11,751 bases of DNA from Desulfobacterales bacterium S5133MH16 (GTDB lineage Bacteria; Desulfobacterota; Desulfobacteria; Desulfobacterales; UBA11574): NCBI GenBank assembly GCA_001751005.1, contig MAXL01000315.1, forward strand, positions 1-11,751. The letters run 5' to 3'. Position numbers and translations under genes: made by a program. Under the pieces are notes generated by a model. That model made no database searches and was not told the origin of the DNA. It worked only from the letters and a program-made list of their open reading frames with translations. Shown piece by piece: positions 1-7,365 of this stretch. Every line of letters begins with the position of its first letter. The first letter of the stretch is position 1.

Positions 1-869
1 GTCACCTTTACCGATCGGGTAGCCTCAAAATCCTGGTATACTTGAAAGATCTTATCAACAAGAATCTCAGGGTCAAATGGTTTGAGGAGATAGTCAAGCG
101 CCCCTATCTTCAAGGCTTCTATGGCGGTCTCTACGGTTGCGTAGGCGGTCATCATTATTACGGTAAGATCGGGGAAGGGCTTATGGGCCCTTTTAAGGAG
201 TTCAACACCGTCCATCCCGGGCATCTTGATATCCGTAAGCATCAGGTGATACGGTTTGGCTGACAGTTTATCCAGTGCCTCCGGACCTGATGCGGCCATA
301 TCCACGGCAAAACCTTCATCTTCAAGCCACTCCTTGATTGAATCGCGAACGATTAGTTCGTCGTCCACCACCAGAATCCGAAAATCTTTGCGGTCACCAA
401 TGGCATCCATAGTCCAGATCTTAGGAACTTGCTCGGAAACGACCATCACGGGGCAGCGTGACTTTTGGCTCACTTTTTCGAGGCTGCTCCCGGCCATCCC
501 CCATCTTGTTGGCAAGTCTTCATCGATCCTTTTTTCATGAGGACCCATAATAATCAGATCAACGGCTTTTTTTCTGGCGAAACGCAGGATTTCGCTATGG
601 GGCAGTCCTGCGACAACCTCGATTGTATAATTTTGAACCCCAAATTTCTCGAGCTTTTCCTGAAAGTAATTATCTATTTCTCCTTTTATTTCTTCTACCT
701 TCCCGGAAGGCACAAGGTGTCTTATTCCACCCCACCCATTTGAGTCCATACCGTAGGCATGGAAAATATACAATTTGGCGTTGCTTTGCTTGGCCAGAGC
801 AAAAGCCATGTCCGCAGCGCGTTCACAGGCTTTTGTTGGAGATGCGGCCAAAAGAACCTTCTTAAACAT
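1..869 (-). CDS. Universal stress protein / response regulator receiver fusion (partial, runs off left edge)
   Basis: The frame is open from the ATG at 869 to the window edge, giving 289 codons with no stop. Residues 1-146 form a UspA-like Rossmann domain: it opens MFKKVLLAASPT, has VDLIIMGPHEK near 103-113, and ends with GSSLEKV (128-133) and CPVMVVS (139-145), matching the nucleotide-binding tail of Usp proteins. The usual G-x2-G part of the ATP loop is altered to GPHE. Residues 163-280 form a CheY/NtrC-type receiver with the acidic pair D169-D170, phospho-acceptor D213 in LTDIKMPGMDG, T241 and K263 in the LLKPF motif. Whether an output domain follows cannot be seen. AAGGAGGAAC at 871-880, one base before the ATG, is a strong ribosome binding site and fixes the start. 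The gene lies 145 bp after the histidine kinase gene on the same strand, so it is the likely phosphorylation partner. The fold assignments are safe; the ligand and role are inferred. Confidence 0.93.
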   Translation of the reverse strand, partial: MFKKVLLAASPTKACERAADMAFALAKQSNAKLYIFHAYGMDSNGWGGIRHLVPSGKVEEIKGEIDNYFQEKLEKFGVQNYTIEVVAGLPHSEILRFARKKAVDLIIMGPHEKRIDEDLPTRWGMAGSSLEKVSQKSRCPVMVVSEQVPKIWTMDAIGDRKDFRILVVDDELIVRDSIKEWLEDEGFAVDMAASGPEALDKLSAKPYHLMLTDIKMPGMDGVELLKRAHKPFPDLTVIMMTAYATVETAIEALKIGALDYLLKPFDPEILVDKIFQVYQDFEATRSVKV

Positions 870-884
870 AGTTCCTCCTTTGAT

Positions 885-1010
885 TTAGGAACGACTCAAC
901 TCAAAAAAATGTGATAAGGGTATAAAGTTAAATAAAATTAAAATGTTTCCTTTGTTAACGTAATAAACACCGAGTCTGCTTGCATCCCTAAGTTCTTCTG
1001 TATCGCCCAT
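885..1010 (-). CDS. Possible 41-residue small protein between the kinase and Usp-REC genes
   Basis: An ATG at 1010 opens a 41-codon frame ending in TAA at 885, just before the ribosome binding site of the next gene. The last codons of the histidine kinase supply GGGAGG about 9 bases upstream, so translation could be coupled to the kinase. The peptide starts MGDTEELRDASRLG and has a hydrophobic second half (NILILFNFIPL). I do not recognise it. The second half is very AT-rich, like spacer DNA, so this may be a chance frame. It fills an otherwise empty 145-bp gap and fits tightly between two genes, which is the main reason to list it. Confidence 0.25.
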   Translation of the reverse strand: MGDTEELRDASRLGVYYVNKGNILILFNFIPLSHFFELSRS

Positions 1011-1014
1011 TGGG

Positions 1015-3243
1015 TTAATCCTCCCTCTTCAGTGACGGAAGGCGAATAGTAAAAGCGGTCCCTTTCCCCAGCTCACTGTCAACGGTGACAGATCCCTTAT
1101 GACGGTCGATGATGCCGTAAACCATGGAAAGTCCGAGGCCAAGCCCCTTCCCCTCTGTTTTTGTGGAATAGAAAGGATCAAAAATCTGGTGAAGGTCTTC
1201 GTCAGTAATACCGAATCCGGTATCTTCTATTTTTATCTCGACCATCTCCTTTCCCGGATCAAATGAACTCGCCATGCTCAGGGTGCCGCCATCCGGCATG
1301 GCGTCAATGGCATTAAAAATAAGATTGACAACGCACTGCTGAGTTTGATTAAAGTCCCCCAAAACCTTTGGAATGTCCGGGTCAAGGTCGGTTTTAATCT
1401 GGATATTCTGAAGCATTAATTTGTGCTGGCTGAGCAGAATGCATTTTTCCAGGAGCTCGTTAATACTCATTGCCTTAAGTTCTAATTCGGATTTGCGTGA
1501 GAAAGCGAGCAGATTGGAAACGATCTTGGAACAGCGGCCGGTCTCACTCTCAACGAGGGTGAGATATCTTTGAAACTTTTCCATGTTTTTTTGGTCCAAA
1601 GAGCCTCTATTAACAATCTTGAGTATCAGGCGAATATAGTTCAAGATTCCTGCAAGGGGATTGTTGAGCTCATGAACTACGCTGGCTGACAGCCTGCCCA
1701 GGGAAATCATTTTGTGCTCGTGAAGCAGCCGGGTTTGATCGGCAAACTGCTGTTCCAGTTTTCTTATCTCTCTTAGGTCCCTGAAGAATCCCACCATGCC
1801 GATCTCTTCGCCCTGGTCAAACATAACCGTGGCTGAGAGCTGGACTGGAATCTTGTCGCCTGTTTTATTAGTCATATATGTCTCAAAAAGAAGGAGCCGA
1901 TTTTCCCCTCCGTATTCATCGGAAACCAGTTCTTTCCTGAACTCTTCCAACATAGCTGGCGGGAAAAGATCGTTAAAAGACATTTTCATGATCATTTCAT
2001 ATGCGGAATAGCCCAGCAGTTTCTCTGCTTGCTGGTTAAAAACGATAATGGATCCATCACTGTCCGAGGCGATTATGGCATCTATGGAACTCTGAATTAG
2101 GTTGTGTTCAAACTCAAAGAGTGTATGAAGCTCTTGTTGCAGCCGCTTGAGTTCGCGCATATCTTTAAAATAACCCACCGTGGCAACTTCCTGTCCTTCT
2201 TCATGCAGTAATGTTGCGGAGAGCAGGATGGGTATCATCTGCTCATACTTATCGACGATTTCCACTTTATAGTTAACCAAACGGCCGGGACCGCCGTGCT
2301 CGGGCCCGTAAATCATTTTCTTAATGTTTTTAGCCTCGCCTTCTTTGTAAAACTGGGTGACGTGAATTTTGGAAAGTTCCTCCTGGGTGTACCCGAATAT
2401 GTTTTCAGCGCTCTTATTAGAAATGATGATGTTGCCTTCACGGTCATTGGCAATGATTGCGTCTGTTGAGGTTTGGATAAGGTTTGTTTGAAAGTCATGC
2501 GCTTTTTTAAGCTTTCGTTCCATCTCCTTTCTCTGGGTTTGATCCACACAGATCCCTTCATACCCTATAACATTCCCCTCTCGATCATATCGTGCGTGAG
2601 CGGTGCGTAATACCGAGATCACTTTTCCATCCTTGCGCTTCAAATCAACTTCATAGTCAATTACGTGGCCGTTTCGTCCAATCAACTCCTGGTATTTTTG
2701 GCGATCTTCAGGTTTCAAATAAAGGTCTCTGGCTATATCCACCTTAAAAAATTCCTCTTTGCTCGTGTATCCTAACATTTCCATAAGCGCCTGATTGGCA
2801 TCAATAAACTTTCCTTCCTTGCTGCTCATGTGCACACCGACACGCACATGTTCAAACAATTCCTTGTAATCTTCTATGGAGGCGCGAAGCATTTTTTCAC
2901 GCTCTTTTATCTCCGTAATGTCTCGATATATGCAAAAGTGGGATATGGTCCCATCAGCGGTTTGCAAAGGTAATTCAAAGATCTCAAAAGTCTTATCGAT
3001 GTGGGAAAAGTGGTTCTCCCAGCGGAGTATTTCTCCCTTAAAGACTTGTTTTGCCCTGCACCAGGGACATATCTCATCACGATTAGCAATCGCCTGATAG
3101 CATTTTTTCCCTATGCCTTCTCCAAAAGCGCTAATACTGGACTTGTTCATAAATTTCACGGTGTAATCATCCTCGATGATATAAACACCACGCCCCATGG
3201 CATCAAAAATAGAAGCAAGTCGTTTGGTCTCTTGATCAATCAT
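1015..3243 (-). CDS. Soluble multi-PAS sensor histidine kinase
   Basis: This is a 742-residue cytoplasmic sensor kinase with no membrane segment. Four PAS-like domains follow one another at about 8-112, 122-240, 248-368 and 378-496; the last two resemble each other (NLIQxSxDAII repeated at 254 and 381). A HisKA dimerisation domain carries the phospho-histidine H524 in SVVHELNNPL. The HATPase domain shows the N box (NLIFNAIDAM, N644), G1 (DTGFGI, 674-679), F box (FDPFYST, 688-694) and G2 (GKGLGLGLS, 698-706), so all catalytic motifs are intact. The first PAS has C48 and a CPWC motif (59-62) that could bind metal or sense redox state. AAGGAGAG lies about 9 bases before the ATG. The gene sits 83 bp after tmcA and upstream of the Usp-REC gene, suggesting that it regulates energy metabolism together with that receiver. 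The signal is unknown. Confidence 0.95.
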   Translation of the reverse strand: MIDQETKRLASIFDAMGRGVYIIEDDYTVKFMNKSSISAFGEGIGKKCYQAIANRDEICPWCRAKQVFKGEILRWENHFSHIDKTFEIFELPLQTADGTISHFCIYRDITEIKEREKMLRASIEDYKELFEHVRVGVHMSSKEGKFIDANQALMEMLGYTSKEEFFKVDIARDLYLKPEDRQKYQELIGRNGHVIDYEVDLKRKDGKVISVLRTAHARYDREGNVIGYEGICVDQTQRKEMERKLKKAHDFQTNLIQTSTDAIIANDREGNIIISNKSAENIFGYTQEELSKIHVTQFYKEGEAKNIKKMIYGPEHGGPGRLVNYKVEIVDKYEQMIPILLSATLLHEEGQEVATVGYFKDMRELKRLQQELHTLFEFEHNLIQSSIDAIIASDSDGSIIVFNQQAEKLLGYSAYEMIMKMSFNDLFPPAMLEEFRKELVSDEYGGENRLLLFETYMTNKTGDKIPVQLSATVMFDQGEEIGMVGFFRDLREIRKLEQQFADQTRLLHEHKMISLGRLSASVVHELNNPLAGILNYIRLILKIVNRGSLDQKNMEKFQRYLTLVESETGRCSKIVSNLLAFSRKSELELKAMSINELLEKCILLSQHKLMLQNIQIKTDLDPDIPKVLGDFNQTQQCVVNLIFNAIDAMPDGGTLSMASSFDPGKEMVEIKIEDTGFGITDEDLHQIFDPFYSTKTEGKGLGLGLSMVYGIIDRHKGSVTVDSELGKGTAFTIRLPSLKRED

Positions 3244-3326
3244 GGTATGCTTCTCTCCTTGCGGGGTGTTTGGAAATTTTCGGGTTAAATTTTCTTCTCA
3301 ATCTCTTGTGGATCCGAGTTATGCAT

Positions 3327-3713
3327 TTATCTTGGATGACATTCGCTGCACATGATCGGCCCGGCCTTTTTTTTCTGGTGGCATCCCTTGCATTGCAAAT
3401 GGTAAATTTTTACAAGGGACATAGAGTTATCACCTTTATTAATGGTATGGCATTCCGAACATTCCTGGTCCTCGGAAGAATCATATTCATTTTCTTTTCC
3501 ATCCTCATATACATGATGACAAGTATTGCATTCGTCAATCCCTGCCGTTTCATTGTGTTTATCATGCAGAAACGGAACCGCTGGTCTCATCTTTTTCTCA
3601 AATGCGCTGTCCTCAACATTTATCACATCTTCCTGTGAATAGCCGGACATAACAGCAAATATGAAACCCATCAGAGTTATTACCGTATATATTATCAATG
3701 TCCTTTTTTCCAT
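3327..3713 (-). CDS. tmcA: TmcA, type II tetraheme cytochrome c3
   Basis: This is a periplasmic electron carrier of 128 residues. The N-terminus is a signal peptide: MEKR, a hydrophobic core to about residue 22, then SGYSQ. Four CxxCH haem c motifs follow at 62-66, 85-89, 108-112 and 122-126. H50, H53, H67 and H105 are in place to be the distal ligands of bis-His haems, the cytochrome c3 pattern. The mature part is acidic (about 20 Asp/Glu against 12 Lys/Arg), as expected for type II c3. In known Tmc complexes this subunit takes electrons from periplasmic hydrogenase or type I c3 and hands them to the membrane part. I chose the ATG at 3713 over a TTG at 3746 because GGGGGA lies six bases upstream and the signal peptide then starts correctly. 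It is the last tmc gene here, 46 bp after tmcB. Confidence 0.92.
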   Translation of the reverse strand: MEKRTLIIYTVITLMGFIFAVMSGYSQEDVINVEDSAFEKKMRPAVPFLHDKHNETAGIDECNTCHHVYEDGKENEYDSSEDQECSECHTINKGDNSMSLVKIYHLQCKGCHQKKKAGPIMCSECHPR

Positions 3714-3719
3714 CAGGAT

Positions 3720-3725
3720 TCCCCC
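3720..3725 (-). promoter_or_regulatory. Ribosome binding site deciding the tmcA start
   Basis: GGGGGA on the minus strand lies six bases before the ATG at 3713. It supports that start over the in-frame TTG at 3746, which would place eleven extra residues before the signal peptide. Confidence 0.6.
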
Positions 3726-3759
3726 AATTTTATGAGCCTGACCCAACTGAATTTACCTG

Positions 3760-5103
3760 TTATACCGGTTTTTCCATGACTTTGTATATAATATCACCCA
3801 GAAAATGTAGTTCCATATCAAGGCCGTGGTGATGAAGAATATCTTCTATTCCGCCATGACAGTTATGGCAAGGGGCTATTATAACCTTTGCACCCCTGGT
3901 CTTTGTAGCAAATAACTGCTCTGCCTTGATCCTGTTTCCTTTAATACGTTTCATCTTGTATTGAGGACCGGTATTTATTACACCGCCTCCTGCACAACAA
4001 CAGTAATTGTGTTCCCGATTGGGATGCATTTCGATAAACTCTTCACAAAGTGCCTCAACAACATAACGTGCCTTTTCATGAAGGCCTTTTCCCCGAATAA
4101 TATTGCAGGGATCCTGGAAGGTGACCGGCTTATCATACTTTTTAGCGATTTTTATCTTTCCTTGTTTTAACAATTCGTAATAGAATTCGACGGCATGTGT
4201 AACCGGTATTGGCGGCATCTTCCATGCCAGCCACCGGTTTCCCACATCATATACGGATCGGAATGCATGTCCGCACTCTCCCATTACAATCCGCTTAACC
4301 TTGAGCCGCATCGCCGTTTCAAAATGTGCCTTTTTCAACCGCCCCATCATTTCGTAGTCTCCGGTAAACATACATTGATCGCTGTTGTCCCATCCTGGTG
4401 TTGCCGGCATTGTAAAATCAACTCCGGCTGCATTCATGATAACTGCAGCCTGATATATAAGCTGTGCACGAAATTTCGGTTCAGGGGCAATGACGGAGTA
4501 AAAAATTTCAGACCCTTCCTTTTCTATGGGTATCCTCAAAGATGATATCTCATCCTGTGCTTCTTCTTCTTGCCAAAAGAGAGTGTCAATCCATTCATCC
4601 TCCTTTACCCACATCTGGTTTAAGGTGGCTGAATGGCTGTGTGCGGTATCCTGTATGTACAGCTGGGTAACACCCAGCATATGGCAGAGCCTTCGCACAA
4701 CAGACATTAAGTAAGCAATGTCTATACCAAATGGGCAATACATAGCGCAGCGTCGGCACAGGTTACATTCCGTGGATGCAATTCGGGAGGCATCTCTTAT
4801 AAATTCGGGATCAACTTTGCCTTTCCTTTTTAATATTTCCCATATGGTTTGTTTAACCTTGCCCGCAGGAGAAAATTTCGGGTCGTTATCATGGGAAAGA
4901 TAATAGTGGCAGGCTTCAGAGCAAAGTCCACAGTGGACACAGGTTTCAACATATGTCTTTAGCCGGGCGCCGGTTTCCGCCGCTAAAACCTTGTTTATAA
5001 CCTGTTCGATCTTTTCCGGACTCAACCTTGCAATTCCCTTATCAATTCCCTCATCAACAATTTTGTAGCTTTCATCGTTTCTTTTAATTGCAGGTTCAGC
5101 CAT
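3760..5103 (-). CDS. tmcB: TmcB, HdrD-like iron-sulfur protein with CCG domains
   Basis: This is a 447-residue cytoplasmic or membrane-associated FeS subunit of the Tmc complex. Two ferredoxin-type [4Fe-4S] motifs are visible: C55-x2-C58-x2-C61-x3-C65 and C113-x2-C116-x2-C119-x3-CP (C123). The C-terminal half is the heterodisulfide-reductase-type CCG region. The second CCG domain is complete (C333, CCC at 368-370, and C412-x2-C415), which in HdrB/HdrD binds the special catalytic [4Fe-4S] cluster. The first is degenerate, with only C277 (GECGHA) obvious. No membrane segment is present. By family analogy it takes electrons from TmcC haem b and may reduce a thiol/disulfide partner such as DsrC; this last point is inference. 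AAGGAGAAC lies about seven bases before the ATG. It follows tmcC by 48 bp, a gap that contains a 10-bp inverted repeat. Confidence 0.92.
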   Translation of the reverse strand: MAEPAIKRNDESYKIVDEGIDKGIARLSPEKIEQVINKVLAAETGARLKTYVETCVHCGLCSEACHYYLSHDNDPKFSPAGKVKQTIWEILKRKGKVDPEFIRDASRIASTECNLCRRCAMYCPFGIDIAYLMSVVRRLCHMLGVTQLYIQDTAHSHSATLNQMWVKEDEWIDTLFWQEEEAQDEISSLRIPIEKEGSEIFYSVIAPEPKFRAQLIYQAAVIMNAAGVDFTMPATPGWDNSDQCMFTGDYEMMGRLKKAHFETAMRLKVKRIVMGECGHAFRSVYDVGNRWLAWKMPPIPVTHAVEFYYELLKQGKIKIAKKYDKPVTFQDPCNIIRGKGLHEKARYVVEALCEEFIEMHPNREHNYCCCAGGGVINTGPQYKMKRIKGNRIKAEQLFATKTRGAKVIIAPCHNCHGGIEDILHHHGLDMELHFLGDIIYKVMEKPV

Positions 5104-5119
5104 GTTATGTTCTCCTTTT

Positions 5120-5141
5120 ATAAAATCGTTTACGATTTTAT
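5120..5141 (-). repeat. Perfect 10-bp inverted repeat between tmcC and tmcB
   Basis: ATAAAATCGT and its exact reverse complement flank a two-base centre, just upstream of the tmcB ribosome binding site (about 5111-5119). As RNA it would form an AU-rich hairpin with a small loop. It could affect tmcB translation or mRNA stability, or act as a protein site; no function is shown. Confidence 0.6.
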
Positions 5142-5151
5142 CATAGGTTTC

Positions 5152-5811
5152 CTACCAATCTTTTGCATGCCTGATGGCGCCGAATTCAGAACCCATGTAC
5201 CCTCTTGTGAATGGGAAAAAAATCATATGTATCAAGCGTGTAAAAGGAATTGCCGCCAGCATGATCTCTCCGGCTACAATGTGGATAATTCCCATGACTT
5301 TAAATCCGGGCCACTGATGATATGTCCAAAAACCCGTGATAAAGGGTGCGGCAACAATAGCAAGTATTACGTAATCAGAAATAGATGTTAAGTACTTGAC
5401 TTCCGGCAGAACGATTCTTCTCACAAGAAAAAAAATACATGAAGCAATAACAACTATAGCCAATACATCGGCAGCAGTGTCCGAAATATACCACCAGCTA
5501 ATACCCCACGATTCTTTCCAGAGAATTATATGTGCACTAAGAAAAATCGGAATAAAAATAATGCATATATGAAATGTAAATGTGACGATAGTGAAAAGCG
5601 GATTTTTCCTCCATTTTACGGTTCCAAAGGGGATGATCCAATGCAGGATCGACCGAAGTCCGAATTTTAAGCTCATATATTCATATACGAATACATCCTT
5701 CTTCCTGGCCAGCACGGCCATGGATATCAGCCGGTACAAACTACCCCCGAAAAAAATGATAAAGGAGACCCACACCAACGGGCCGCTGACAAAATTATAG
5801 ATATCATGCAT
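5152..5811 (-). CDS. tmcC: TmcC, membrane cytochrome b subunit (NarI/DsrM-like)
   Basis: This 219-residue integral membrane protein has about five membrane helices at roughly 8-30, 72-98, 110-131, 147-163 and 172-198. Membrane histidines H81 and H94 (helix 2) and H177 and H195 (helix 5) are suited to ligate haem b, as in the NarI/DsrM/HmeC type of cytochrome b. The length agrees with that family, which is usually a little over 200 residues. By family knowledge it links periplasmic TmcA to cytoplasmic TmcB. The start at 5811 has AAGGAA upstream. It lies 33 bp after tmcD and 48 bp before tmcB on the same strand, so all are probably one transcript. Confidence 0.9.
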   Translation of the reverse strand: MHDIYNFVSGPLVWVSFIIFFGGSLYRLISMAVLARKKDVFVYEYMSLKFGLRSILHWIIPFGTVKWRKNPLFTIVTFTFHICIIFIPIFLSAHIILWKESWGISWWYISDTAADVLAIVVIASCIFFLVRRIVLPEVKYLTSISDYVILAIVAAPFITGFWTYHQWPGFKVMGIIHIVAGEIMLAAIPFTRLIHMIFFPFTRGYMGSEFGAIRHAKDW

Positions 5812-5844
5812 GGATTTTTTCCTTTTAGCCCGTGAGAGATCCGG

Positions 5845-7128
5845 TTAGCCGGTAATATCGGTTACCGGTAAAACCTGCCGAAAATACTTGCCGTCATCGG
5901 GATCGCCCTCGATTCCTTTTATTAGAATCTTTTTAGAGTCAGGGCTGAAAACAGGATTCCACAGTGCTTTATACGATTTCTTAAGAGGTTTTCCGTCTAT
6001 AACAGTTGTATAATGTCCGTTTCTTTCTACTTTTGCAGCGACCTTTCTGTTGTCAGGACTGAAAACAGGCTGCCAGACCATGTCATATTTTTCACCCCAA
6101 GCCCTACCGTCCACAGCAATGGTCCACTTTCCGTCTTCTTTTCCGATGCAGGCGATCCTGTTTCCGTCCGGGCTGAAAACCGCATCAGTGATAAGGTCAC
6201 CAAAGGTGAGAGACCAGGGTATACCGTTAACTGCGATGGTCCAACGCCCATATTTGGTTGCCACGACGGCAGCTATTTTTTTTCCGTCCGGACTGTACAT
6301 ATGATGCCAGAGTTGGGCAAAAGAGCGATCCCAAAACGGTTTGCCATCTTGAGCAAGAGTCCATTTTCCTGCTATCCTTACAGGCGCAGTAACAGAACCG
6401 TTTGCCGGGCTGAATTGCGGCATCCAGACGGAAGTATATACCTTATCCCAGAGAACTCCGTCCACAGCAATTGTGTAATCATAAAGGGAGGTTCTCACTT
6501 CTGCGGCCACGTGCTCGGAATCATGGGAAAAGGCCAGGCCCCAAAGGTTAACGAAAGTTGCATCCCATGGCTTGCCGTCCACTACTGCGGAATAACAACC
6601 TTCCTGAAATTGAAAAATATCCCCTTGTTTTATCATGACTGTGGGGACGACACCGGCAACTCTTTTTCCATCATGGCTGATAGTGAGATTGCTCAGGTCT
6701 GAAAATCTCGTCTCCCATGGTATATCGTTTGTCACTGCAAAGTATTCCATATCTTTCTGAGCAGCTACCGTAATATTTTTGCCGTCCGCCCCGAACTTGG
6801 TATTCCATACAAAGTCAAAGGTGTTTTCCCAGGCGACACCATCCACCGCCACAGTCCACGCTCCCATATCCGACACTAATGCCGTCAATCGATTATCAGA
6901 TCCAAATTTTAAATACCATATTTTGTCAAACGTGTTTTGCCAGGGAGTATCATTTTCACAAACACTAAATTCCATGTCACCTGTTTTTACAACTGCTGCT
7001 ATCCTTTCTCCGTCCGGGCTGGCATAAGGTTCCTCTATCCAGCCAAACATATCCTTCCACTTTGTGGTATCCACAACTAACTTTTTGCCGGTTTCCCAGT
7101 CCCAGGTGTTTAAATTATGCATAGCCAT
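5845..7128 (-). CDS. tmcD: TmcD, tryptophan-rich beta-propeller-like repeat protein
   Basis: This 427-residue protein has no signal peptide or membrane segment, so it is probably cytoplasmic. It consists almost wholly of about ten tandem repeats of roughly 38 residues. Each runs from a WTIAVDG-type strand through a PW segment to FSPDGxxIAAxV; clear WT-AVDG or related strands begin near residues 91, 278, 319 and 357. The SPDG turns resemble PD40/WD40-like propeller blades. The Trp-rich character and position match the TmcD subunit of sulfate reducers, whose function is unknown. Here tmcD is the first gene of the operon. Start choice is uncertain: ATG at 7128 (used) and ATG at 7122 are both in frame. 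AAGAAGA is two bases from the first and eight from the second, and a better AAGGAG (7144-7149) is 15 bases away. Both starts give nearly the same protein. Confidence 0.87.
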   Translation of the reverse strand: MAMHNLNTWDWETGKKLVVDTTKWKDMFGWIEEPYASPDGERIAAVVKTGDMEFSVCENDTPWQNTFDKIWYLKFGSDNRLTALVSDMGAWTVAVDGVAWENTFDFVWNTKFGADGKNITVAAQKDMEYFAVTNDIPWETRFSDLSNLTISHDGKRVAGVVPTVMIKQGDIFQFQEGCYSAVVDGKPWDATFVNLWGLAFSHDSEHVAAEVRTSLYDYTIAVDGVLWDKVYTSVWMPQFSPANGSVTAPVRIAGKWTLAQDGKPFWDRSFAQLWHHMYSPDGKKIAAVVATKYGRWTIAVNGIPWSLTFGDLITDAVFSPDGNRIACIGKEDGKWTIAVDGRAWGEKYDMVWQPVFSPDNRKVAAKVERNGHYTTVIDGKPLKKSYKALWNPVFSPDSKKILIKGIEGDPDDGKYFRQVLPVTDITG

Positions 7129-7185
7129 TTTCTTCTTGAATAGCTCCTTGTCTTATCTTTACTATATTGGTTTTGACTGTAATCT

Positions 7186-7213
7186 ATTTTAAATAAATTT
7201 TCAGAAAAAACAA
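7186..7213 (-). promoter_or_regulatory. Possible promoter of the tmc operon
   Basis: On the minus strand TTGTTT (7208-7213), a 16-base spacer and TAAAAT (7186-7191) lie about 58 bp before tmcD in a very AT-rich region. Such matches are common in AT-rich DNA, so this is only a candidate. No sigma54 GG/GC pair was seen. Confidence 0.25.
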
Positions 7214-7263
7214 TTTTAAAATTTAAACTTAAAATCATTTTTAAAAAATATTAATATAGCCTT

Positions 7264-7292
7264 TTGAAATAGAAATAATTTTTATTTAAATT
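7264..7292 (+). promoter_or_regulatory. Possible promoter of the LysM gene
   Basis: TTGAAA (7264-7269), a 17-base spacer and TAAATT (7287-7292) lie about 74 bp before the LysM gene start. The -35 matches five of six consensus bases. The surrounding AT-richness lowers confidence. Confidence 0.35.
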
Positions 7293-7365
7293 TGCTAAAA
7301 AATTTGATATGTTTGCTTATATCAGAATTAGAAGGGGGTAGCAAATAATTTCCTGGAGGGCAGCC

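Noticed and set aside
42..865. Four overlapping plus-strand ORFs of 73-94 residues
   Set aside because: They lie antisense to the open Usp-REC gene, have low-complexity Ser/Phe-rich translations, and lack good ribosome binding sites.
3244..3326. Terminator between tmcA and the kinase gene
   Set aside because: Only short AT-rich self-complementary stretches (AAATTT) were found, with no stable GC stem followed by a T run.
6013..6702. 229-residue plus-strand ORF
   Set aside because: It is the antisense shadow of the tmcD repeats; repeated codon patterns keep the opposite strand open. The translation is Cys/Ser/Pro/Phe-rich with no domain.
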